Part shown: positions 57,457 through 64,000 of the stretch, piece after piece
Layout: every line of letters begins with the position of its first letter
Position numbering within the stretch: position 1 is the stretch's first letter
NCBI RefSeq assembly: GCF_040786285.1
Contig: NZ_JBFMKQ010000002.1
Location: 682,001-746,000, forward strand
Direction of reading: 5' to 3'
DNA from: Aquimarina sp040786285
Lineage (GTDB): Bacteria > Bacteroidota > Bacteroidia > Flavobacteriales > Flavobacteriaceae
Length of the DNA: 64,000 nt
Program-made: the position numbers and the translations under genes
Notes under the pieces: generated by a model
Told to the model about the DNA's origin: nothing
Databases searched by the model: none
The model's input: the letters and a program-made list of their open reading frames with translations, nothing else

Positions 57457-58810
57457 AACTTTTGTTTTTTGATTCGGTCATGTATTTCTTAATCTTTCTT
57501 TTCTCCCAGTCTTTTCCCAAAAAAAGATGATGATCAAAAGCTTCCATGTAGTGAAAAATTATACCAAGCCCCCAGCCTCCCATGGCAAATAAAAACCAAG
57601 GAAACTGCAACTCATTAGTTTGATAATTAACAAATACTAAAAATGGAATAACAATACAGTATGCAGTAAGGTTACCGTAAAAGTCTTTTATCTTTTTCAC
57701 TTGCTCTTTTGCGCGTTCGTATTTTATAGTTTTTTCATGTTCAATATTTTCTAAAGCTTGTGAAGCTTCAAGAGCTGCAAATTTTATTTTTCTTGTTAAT
57801 ATCGGAAGCTCTGCAATAAAAGCATCATTAGTTTTGTATACTGAAAATTTCCTTTTAGTCAATAATGCATATCGTTGTTGTACATTTCCTAAACCGACAC
57901 CGCTACTTTGTTTTATTACCTCTTTAGGCTGAAGGTTATTTTCTACGATTAAGAAATTATCTTTTTCATAAATTTTAATGTGCAATGGTCTTGTTTGCAT
58001 TACCACATTGTGTTTTATCGTGTTTTCTAATAAAATTTGTAGCGAAAGCGGTACAACTTTGGCTTCGGGATTTGTAGCTTTTTCAGGCATCTCGAATATG
58101 ATACTATCTTCAAACCGCAATTGTAATAGGGTCATGTAAGTTTTTGCAAACGCTAATTCTTCATCTATTGTTACTAATTCTTTATCTTTTTGTTCTAATA
58201 CATACCTATAGACTTTTGAAAGCGATGTAGTAAACTTTTGAGCCATCTTTGGATTTTCATCAATAAGAGAGGTTAATACATTAAGGCTATTGAACAAGAA
58301 ATGTGGATCAAGCTGGTTTTTTAAGGCAGCAAACTTCGCCGAAGCGGTACCGGCAATAATTTTTTGTTCTGTTATTTTTTGTTTTTGTAATTCTTTAAAG
58401 AAAAAGAATGCATGAAAAAAGAGTGTAACGATAAGGGTTATGACAAAACCACTTAGATAATAGCTTAATTTTTCGTCTTGTATAAATTGTTCTAAAGGTT
58501 TTCCATAATACCCAACGACAAGTACTAAACGTATCGCGATTATGGTAACCATAGTTAGAATTATAGCACCAATAGCGCCAAACCATAATCTTTTTTGAGG
58601 CTGCTTTCCCCATGTGTAAAATTTACCGATAAAATCAGAATAATATGCATTTACCAGCGTAAGTGGAAAAGCAAACATAAATTGTATAATGGTGCTTTCT
58701 AATACGCTTTTGTATGTCAATGGACCTCCAGTACCAAAGATTATAATAACCAATTCAATACATATCGCGAGGATAATGCTTATTTTCAATATTTTTCGTA
58801 AATCGAACAT
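57449..58810 (-). CDS. LytS-type sensor histidine kinase with C-terminal 2TM domain
   Basis: A 453-residue membrane kinase. N-terminal four-helix membrane sensor (about 8-140) without large periplasmic domain, His_kinase domain with H-box NQLDPHFLFNSLNVLTSLIDENP (phosphorylated H170), N-box LLENTIKHNV and G-box SSGVGLGNVQQRY (about 160-350). Unusually it continues into a 2TM domain (about 363-453). It is likely paired with the LytTR regulator at the end of the operon. The upstream TPR-like gene is only 30 bp away, so the operon may begin at the TonB receptor at 62168. Confidence 0.95.
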   Translation of the reverse strand: MFDLRKILKISIILAICIELVIIIFGTGGPLTYKSVLESTIIQFMFAFPLTLVNAYYSDFIGKFYTWGKQPQKRLWFGAIGAIILTMVTIIAIRLVLVVGYYGKPLEQFIQDEKLSYYLSGFVITLIVTLFFHAFFFFKELQKQKITEQKIIAGTASAKFAALKNQLDPHFLFNSLNVLTSLIDENPKMAQKFTTSLSKVYRYVLEQKDKELVTIDEELAFAKTYMTLLQLRFEDSIIFEMPEKATNPEAKVVPLSLQILLENTIKHNVVMQTRPLHIKIYEKDNFLIVENNLQPKEVIKQSSGVGLGNVQQRYALLTKRKFSVYKTNDAFIAELPILTRKIKFAALEASQALENIEHEKTIKYERAKEQVKKIKDFYGNLTAYCIVIPFLVFVNYQTNELQFPWFLFAMGGWGLGIIFHYMEAFDHHLFLGKDWEKRKIKKYMTESKNKSYD

Positions 58811-58840
58811 GTATTTTTGTCGTTTTTTTATGTATTCAAC

Positions 58841-59464
58841 CTATTGTTTACAGCTTTGTTGAACCCTTTGTACCTGACCCTTTCCCCATTTAGGATAAAA
58901 GGGAGTATCATGTGTCTCCTTTTCAAAGTACAAGATAGCTTTTTCTATCTCAGGACAAAAGGCCTTTGGGTCTTTACCCCAGAATTTTGCACTACCCATT
59001 TTCCACTCGGCATGATATAAAATTGCACGAGGATTTTCGGGCTGCAAAGCTTTAGCTTTTTGATAGAGTTCTTCAACTTTAGCAGAAAGTGTAGGTCCGT
59101 ATACCGATGGGTTATAAGCAACATAAGCAGTATTAAGCATTGCTTCCATGATTAGGATTTCGGCATTGTCTTTAGAAAATGTTTTGGCTTCATTTAGAAA
59201 ATTCTGAGCTTTTTTTAATCTTAACTCGATTTCTTCTGCATCTTTTATTCCAAAAGTGGTAACAATATGTACCTGCGCGGCATAATAAAATGGTAGCCAA
59301 TTTTCTTTTTCAGCTTTGGCAATACGCTCAAAAAGATTAATCGCTTCATCTGGGGTTTTACTTCTCCATAATTCAAAAGCTTTGGTCATTCCTTTTTCAT
59401 ATGCAGCTTGTGCATTGATTGTAGTAGCTGTTAAAAAACTTAGTATAATTAGTAGTGTTTTCAT
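58841..59464 (-). CDS. Exported TPR-like protein
   Basis: A 207-residue periplasmic protein: signal peptide 1-18 (ending TINAQ), then repeated helix pairs of about 34 residues (FELWRSKTPDEAINLFERIAKAEKENWLPFYYAAQVHI; AQNFLNEAKTFSKDNAEILIMEAMLNTAY; KVEELYQKAKALQPENPRAILYHAEWKMG), consistent with three TPR-like units. No catalytic motif. It follows the TonB receptor and DUF2141 genes and precedes the kinase gene, so it may be a partner of the receptor or of the sensor. Confidence 0.8.
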   Translation of the reverse strand: MKTLLIILSFLTATTINAQAAYEKGMTKAFELWRSKTPDEAINLFERIAKAEKENWLPFYYAAQVHIVTTFGIKDAEEIELRLKKAQNFLNEAKTFSKDNAEILIMEAMLNTAYVAYNPSVYGPTLSAKVEELYQKAKALQPENPRAILYHAEWKMGSAKFWGKDPKAFCPEIEKAILYFEKETHDTPFYPKWGKGQVQRVQQSCKQ

Positions 59465-59570
59465 AGTTGTTATGTTTTGATTTATAAGACAAATATCGAT
59501 TGGGTAAGTATCTTATTATAGTATTTATGACTCAATTGTAGTTTTTGATGGATGAAATGTTCCTTATATT

Positions 59571-59993
59571 TTATAGTGTAATATGTTGTATTTCTTTTTC
59601 GGTAGAAATAATGAATTTAGCATCTTCCCATTTTGGAGGGCCAAATTGCCCTTTTGCATTATTACTAACACCATAGGGCTCTGTTGGGATTCTGAAAAAT
59701 GTATTCATTTTTTGATTATTATCCTTGTCATGATATAGAGAGATTGCATATTCTCCTTCTTTAATATTTTCAAAAGTCACTTGTACACCTTCTTTTTTAG
59801 CTTTTATACTAATTGATTTGTAGATACTTTTCAAGAAGCTTTCTTTGCTATTATACAAACCAATTTTTAGGGTTCCATCATTAGATTTTATATTCGTAAT
59901 GATAACATCTATTGATGGGTTGTTGTTCTGTGCAAAACAGGATGTTGATAGTGCCAGTAATGCTATGATTACTGTAAAAAATGTAGTCTTCAT
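59571..59993 (-). CDS. DUF2141 exported protein, paralogue
   Basis: 140 residues: signal peptide 1-21 (ending SCFAQ), DUF2141 sandwich with IDVIITNIKSNDGTLKIGLYNSKESFLKSIYK, EYAISLYHDKDNQKMNTFF and EPYGVSNNAKGQFGPPKWEDAKFI. Same length and motif order as the protein at 39948-40370. It starts 18 bp after the TonB-dependent receptor stop, so it is surely co-transcribed and probably works with that receptor at the outer membrane (inference). Confidence 0.9.
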   Translation of the reverse strand: MKTTFFTVIIALLALSTSCFAQNNNPSIDVIITNIKSNDGTLKIGLYNSKESFLKSIYKSISIKAKKEGVQVTFENIKEGEYAISLYHDKDNNQKMNTFFRIPTEPYGVSNNAKGQFGPPKWEDAKFIISTEKEIQHITL

Positions 59994-60011
59994 AATTTTT
60001 GATTTTTAAGA

Positions 60012-62168
60012 TTATAGAGTATCTAATTGATTATCGGTTTTGTTATCGCTGATAGTCCAAAAGAATCCAAGAATAAAAAACTGATCAGCATTGGGGCGTA
60101 TTGCCCGTCTTGAAAAGTTACCATTGGCATCTGGAGTATTGGAGTATTGATAGTTAAAAACATTGTTGAAATCCAGTGCATTTGAGACCGAGAAGTACAG
60201 AATTTTTTGCTGACTAATTAAATATGCCCAGCTAAAATTAACAGCATTAAACGTTCGTGTTTTTTGATTCTGAAAAACACTTTCATTTGGATCATTATAA
60301 GGCCTTCCAGAAGTAAAGTTGTAGGTAGTACTGATCAATGATTTCCAATCTTTAATCCAATACTTTGTGACTAAAGAAAGATTGTGCTTGGCTGCAAAAT
60401 TTGGAGTAGCTCTATTGGGGTAGTTTCTATAATTTCTTTTGGTATCCAAGTAGGAATAACTAACCCAATAGTCAAGATTTTTGATCGATTTATTGTCCCG
60501 CCAAAAAATATCTAAACCTGTAGCATATCCATCTCCATTATTGGTAAAGTTACTATCAAACATAGGGATCTCTGTATCGAATTTTATAAGACTTTTATAT
60601 GATTTATAGTACCCTTCTGCTCTAAATGTTCTACCGTTATCTTGGTATAAATAATTCAGGATATAGTGAGATGATTTTTCGGGCTCTAGCATTGAGTTAT
60701 ATTTCAATACATCCTGTTGGGGAGCCTGATAAAAGTCTCCATATGCAAGTGATATCTGCGATTTTGATGAGGTTTTGTAGGCTAAAGATGTTCTCGGAGA
60801 CACTTTATTGTAGTTTAATAATGTGTTATGAACACCTCTAACACCAATCTGTAGTGCTAGTTTTTTACTAAAAAAGATATTGGCTTCGGTAAATACAGCG
60901 GTGCTAGGATTATCATATGTAGTATCAAAAGTATCAAAGCTTGGGCTTTCGGCTTTTTCAGAGAATGTAGTTAAGAACTGTTCTGCACCAAAACTTAGTT
61001 TAAATTGATTACTAAACCTTTTTCTAAGTTTCATTTTAAAATGAAAACTATTCTCGGTATCGTCAAGAGTTATGTCGTCAATTCTGATATCATTTTCATC
61101 ATTAGCAAAGCTCGCGCCAGTTGCAATATCCCAATCATTTTTAAGATCACCTTTGTAAGACGCATTTAGGTATAAGTTTCTGTTTTTTAATCCAAAATTG
61201 ACGCCTTGGGGAGCATTAATATCGTCTTGTATAAGTTCGAAATCAGCATAATTTAAACCGCCGTAAATTTTCAAAAGTCCATCATTGCTAAACTTATGGC
61301 GATATACCGTTTCTCCTGATAAGGATTCGTAAGGGTTGATCCATTTTACGCGTTGTTCTATAATACCTTGATACGGTTTTAGATTTATGTAAAAGGCATT
61401 TACACTTAATGAGCTGTTCTCCCATTTTTGAGTGTTTCCTCCACCCAATCCTACATTAATAAACTGAAGATCTGTTTTTTTCTGATCGGGTTCATCTATA
61501 GTGTTAAGTTGTAATACGCTGGATAATGCATCGCCAAATTCTGCAGAATATCCACCTGTAGAAAAATTCGTTCCTTTAAAAAGGAAAGGAGAAAACCGAC
61601 CTCGAGTTGGGATATTATTTGTAGTTGCTAAAAATGGCTGAAAAACACGTAAGCCATCGATATAAATATTGGTTTCATTAGCGTCACCACCACGTACAAA
61701 GAGACGTCCGTCTTCTGCTGCATTAGAAGTACCTGGTAACGTTTGTAACGCGGCGATATAATCTCCTGCAGATCCTGCTGTTGTTACAATATCCAAGGGG
61801 GTAAGCACAGAAGCTTTACTGTTATCTCCTGCAGAGAATGTTCCGGCATTTAATACAACGCTCCCCAAAGAGTTTACATCTTCTTTAAGGACCACATTCA
61901 AATTTTTCATTTCTGAAATGTCTCTATGTAAGGTGTATGTTTCAAAAGAAAGAAAAGAAACAATAAAACTTTGATGCCCCGTTTCTGAAGTAGTAAAAGA
62001 AAAGGTTCCTGTTTCGTTTGAAGAGCTACCGTCATACGTACCTTCTAGATATACATTGGCACCGATGATCGGAATCCCTTTTTTATCAACGACTTTTCCG
62101 TTTATAGTGGTTTGACCCGATACGTTGTAAAAGAGTATTAATAAAAGTATGGTTAGTTTTAATTTCAT
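60012..62168 (-). CDS. TonB-dependent receptor with N-terminal carboxypeptidase-like domain
   Basis: A 718-residue outer-membrane receptor. Signal peptide 1-18, CarboxypepD_reg-like domain about 20-95 (INGKVVDKKGIPIIGANVYLEGTYDGSSSNETGTFSF), plug about 100-235 (GDYIAALQTLPGTSNAAEDGRLFVRGGDANETNIYIDGLRVFQPF, FSTGGYSAEFGDALSSVLQLNT), then a barrel. Shorter than SusC-type transporters and without a SusD partner. The C-terminus continues past the last strand (FFWTISDNKTDNQLDTL). Substrate unknown; the downstream DUF2141, TPR-like and two-component genes may form one transcript. Confidence 0.92.
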   Translation of the reverse strand: MKLKLTILLLILFYNVSGQTTINGKVVDKKGIPIIGANVYLEGTYDGSSSNETGTFSFTTSETGHQSFIVSFLSFETYTLHRDISEMKNLNVVLKEDVNSLGSVVLNAGTFSAGDNSKASVLTPLDIVTTAGSAGDYIAALQTLPGTSNAAEDGRLFVRGGDANETNIYIDGLRVFQPFLATTNNIPTRGRFSPFLFKGTNFSTGGYSAEFGDALSSVLQLNTIDEPDQKKTDLQFINVGLGGGNTQKWENSSLSVNAFYINLKPYQGIIEQRVKWINPYESLSGETVYRHKFSNDGLLKIYGGLNYADFELIQDDINAPQGVNFGLKNRNLYLNASYKGDLKNDWDIATGASFANDENDIRIDDITLDDTENSFHFKMKLRKRFSNQFKLSFGAEQFLTTFSEKAESPSFDTFDTTYDNPSTAVFTEANIFFSKKLALQIGVRGVHNTLLNYNKVSPRTSLAYKTSSKSQISLAYGDFYQAPQQDVLKYNSMLEPEKSSHYILNYLYQDNGRTFRAEGYYKSYKSLIKFDTEIPMFDSNFTNNGDGYATGLDIFWRDNKSIKNLDYWVSYSYLDTKRNYRNYPNRATPNFAAKHNLSLVTKYWIKDWKSLISTTYNFTSGRPYNDPNESVFQNQKTRTFNAVNFSWAYLISQQKILYFSVSNALDFNNVFNYQYSNTPDANGNFSRRAIRPNADQFFILGFFWTISDNKTDNQLDTL

Positions 62169-62360
62169 TTCAGTAAGTTTTTTTGAATTGATAGGTCAAA
62201 AGTGATTTATCTTAAAAGAATCTGAAATAATGTCTTACCGAATTGTAGAAAATCAATGATCAATTGATAGATAAATGCCAATAAAGTTTGCTTACATAAA
62301 TAAACTAAAGCAATGTATTTAGTTATAATTTATATAGCATTTGAATTTAAAGGATTAAAA

Positions 62361-62508
62361 TTTGAGTAAAAAACACTGGATTTTGAGTATAAAAGACTCG
62401 AGTATCTATATAAAATACTTGAGTTTGAATACAAAAGGTTTGTCTTTGAACAAATAACACTAGAGTTTCAGTGTTAAATATTCAAAGTTGACTAAAAACA
62501 ACTGATTA
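62361..62508. repeat. Degenerate about 21-bp direct repeats in a gene-free region
   Basis: The 411-bp gap between the TonB receptor (start 62168) and ndh (stop 62580) holds no gene. Part of it is six to seven imperfect units of 20-22 bp of the form TTTGAnTAnAAAAnACTnGAG, starting near 62361, 62381, 62403, 62424, 62445, 62466 and 62488. Units 3-5 are exactly 21 bp, two turns of the helix. Without unique spacers this is not a CRISPR array. Confidence 0.7.
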
Positions 62509-62579
62509 TTTAATAGGGCGAATACATCAGAGTGTAAGCTACCTTCAAAATTTGGGGTTATAGCGTGTTAAAACCTTCA

Positions 62580-63875
62580 TTACACTCTTTCTGTAGAACC
62601 ATTATCATTTTTAAATGGTCTAACAATTAATCTGGCCGCTTTGTCGTAATTAATATAATTGTATACCCAATTAAAGAAAGTGACAAATCGATTTCTAAAA
62701 CCTACCAGAAACCATAAATGGATAAACATCCAGATAAACCAGGCAAAAAAACCACCGAATCTAAATTTTCCGAGATCCACCACAGCTTTGTTTCGACCAA
62801 TAGTGGCCATTGATCCTTTGTCTAAGTATTTAAATGCGGTCATTGCCTTTCCTTTTATATGCCGTTTTAAATTTTTGGCCAAGTGTCTTCCTTGTTGTAT
62901 GGCTGGTTGAGCCACCATAGGATGACCTTTTGGGTACTCTTGGGTTTCCATCACAGAAATATCCCCAATGGCAAAAACATTAGTATACCCCTCAACTTGA
63001 TTACATTGGTTTACTTTATAGCGATTGGCTCTTGGGATAAGAGATTCGGCTTTTAGACCAGATATAGGTGCACCAGTAACTCCGGCAGACCATATAAATG
63101 TTGCGGTTCTAATAGATAGATCGGTATTGGTGGTTACCAACTCATTCTCATAGTTTTTGACTTGAGTATTTAGATGAATATGCACTCCAATATTTTCTAA
63201 GAATTTGGTTGCCTTTTTTGAGGCATGTTCACTCATTGGAGGAAGAACACGAGATGCACCTTCGATTAAATGAATTTCCATTTCGCTAAAATCCATATCG
63301 GGATAATCTCTTGGTAAGACATTTAATTTTAGCTCTGCGATACCCCCGGCAAGTTCTACTCCTGTGGGACCCGCTCCGGCAAGTACAAAATTTAAAAGCT
63401 CCTTTCTTTTTTCGGGATCAGTAGTAATTACAGCTTGCTCTAGGTTTTCTAGCATTAAACTACGCAAATTTAATGCTTGCGGAAGATTTTTCATGCGCAT
63501 TGCATTAGTTTCGATTGTAGTATTACCAAAAAAGTTAGTACGAGCTCCTGTAGCAATAACCAGATAATCGTAAGAAATATTACCAATATTGGTATAGATC
63601 TTTTGTGTAGCGGGATCGATAGACTCTACTTCGGCCATTCTAAAGAAAGTGTTTTTTCCTCTTTTAACAATTTTACGTAGAGGATATGCGATAGAATCTG
63701 GTTCTAATGAAGAGGTAGATACTTGATATAAAAGAGGTTGAAACGTGTGGTAATTATGTCTGTCTATTAATACTAATTGTACAGGTTCTTTAATCATTTT
63801 TCGAGCTAATGCAACTCCTGCAAAACCACCGCCAATAATTACTAACCTGGGTAGATTAGAGAAAGGTATATTCAT
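62580..63875 (-). CDS. ndh: Type II NADH dehydrogenase (NDH-2)
   Basis: Single-subunit FAD enzyme that passes electrons from NADH to quinone at the inner face of the membrane without proton pumping. 431 residues. FAD site VIIGGGFAGVALARKM (12-27), DRHNYHTFQPLLYQVSTSSLEPDSIAYPLR, NADH site FVLAGAGPTGVELAGGIAEL, second FAD motif NVFAIGDISVMET, PMVAQPAIQQGRHLAKNL, and a C-terminal hydrophobic/amphipathic anchor (GGFFAWFIWMFIHLWFLVGFRNRFVTFFNWVYNYIN) typical of NDH-2. With cydAB in this window it would form a minimal non-pumping chain. Confidence 0.94.
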   Translation of the reverse strand: MNIPFSNLPRLVIIGGGFAGVALARKMIKEPVQLVLIDRHNYHTFQPLLYQVSTSSLEPDSIAYPLRKIVKRGKNTFFRMAEVESIDPATQKIYTNIGNISYDYLVIATGARTNFFGNTTIETNAMRMKNLPQALNLRSLMLENLEQAVITTDPEKRKELLNFVLAGAGPTGVELAGGIAELKLNVLPRDYPDMDFSEMEIHLIEGASRVLPPMSEHASKKATKFLENIGVHIHLNTQVKNYENELVTTNTDLSIRTATFIWSAGVTGAPISGLKAESLIPRANRYKVNQCNQVEGYTNVFAIGDISVMETQEYPKGHPMVAQPAIQQGRHLAKNLKRHIKGKAMTAFKYLDKGSMATIGRNKAVVDLGKFRFGGFFAWFIWMFIHLWFLVGFRNRFVTFFNWVYNYINYDKAARLIVRPFKNDNGSTERV

Positions 63876-63893
63876 AATCTATATGTTGTAGAA

Positions 63894-63901
63894 CAAAGGT
63901 A
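63894..63901 (-). promoter_or_regulatory. Possible -7 element (TACCTTTG) of ndh
   Basis: Exact TAnnTTTG on the minus strand, 19 bp upstream of the ndh ATG; no TTG -33 found within 17-23 bp. Confidence 0.4.
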
Positions 63902-64000
63902 AAATGATAAAATTATTTACGCTACATATTCGTCGTTTTTTATGCTCGAAACTGTCATAATACTAAATTGTTTTATCACTTTTTGATGAAGTTTATTACC

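Noticed and set aside
62361..62508. Possible CRISPR array
   Set aside because: Units are degenerate and contiguous with no unique spacers, and there are no cas genes.

Overview
The window is AT-rich DNA from a member of the Bacteroidota, most likely a marine Flavobacteriaceae (an Aquimarina-like genome is my inference). The evidence is type IX secretion C-terminal domains, a gliding-motility-type C-terminal domain, TonB-dependent receptors, GIN/PspC/PadR, DUF2141, LytTR/LytS-type two-component genes, TAnnTTTG promoter elements and a near absence of Shine-Dalgarno sequences. It looks chromosomal: two proline tRNAs, ordinary housekeeping genes, and no phage, transposase, CRISPR array or integrase.

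Layout. 1-4.1 kb: truncated anmK, a secreted unknown, a cytochrome c plus soluble PQQ-type sugar dehydrogenase pair, tRNA-Pro(TGG) and an NTF2-like protein. 4.3-11.4 kb: two tandem secreted multimodular GH13 amylases with paralogous promoter regions, each carrying a CAAACGTTTG operator pair. 11.5-14 kb: cydAB and tRNA-Pro(GGG). 14-14.7 kb: a small island with a GG-leader cysteine-rich peptide gene, bounded by the tRNA and a decayed copy of a tRNA 3' end. 15-21 kb: DUF418 protein and a glycerate-related group (RraA-like, glycerate kinase, DASS and GntP transporters). 21-24 kb: an autoregulated-looking MarR-GNAT fusion, an OmpA/MotB-like coiled-coil protein and a lipoprotein. 24-29 kb: a TonB receptor/PepSY metal-uptake operon with a Fur-like inverted repeat. 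29-32.5 kb: small metabolic genes and trxB. 32.5-37 kb: a DUF4870-PadR-PspC-GIN-GIN envelope-stress-type operon. 37-42.3 kb: DUF4442, AIM24, a conserved 65-residue protein, oxyR, DUF2141 and an M23 lipoprotein with five 50-residue tandem repeats. 42.4-49.3 kb: the MoxR/DUF58/DUF4350/DUF4129/SpoIIM cluster opposite an RDD gene. 49.3-55 kb: cyclophilin, CoA-type Nudix, acyltransferase, a T9SS type B protein and a class C serine hydrolase. 55-62.2 kb: a long minus-strand set (TonB receptor, DUF2141, TPR-like protein, LytS-type kinase with a 2TM tail, two 2TM proteins, LytTR regulator). A four-helix-bundle gene sits inside it, flanked by octanucleotide arrays in opposite orientation. 62.6-63.9 kb: type II NADH dehydrogenase.

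The least explained items are (i) the GG-leader peptide whose cysteines sit on an exact 11-residue lattice, beside a tRNA 3'-end remnant; (ii) the four-helix-bundle cassette with inverted octamer arrays splitting a kinase/regulator operon; and (iii) other short-period intergenic arrays (a 7-bp array at 49.33 kb and a degenerate 21-bp array at 62.4 kb).
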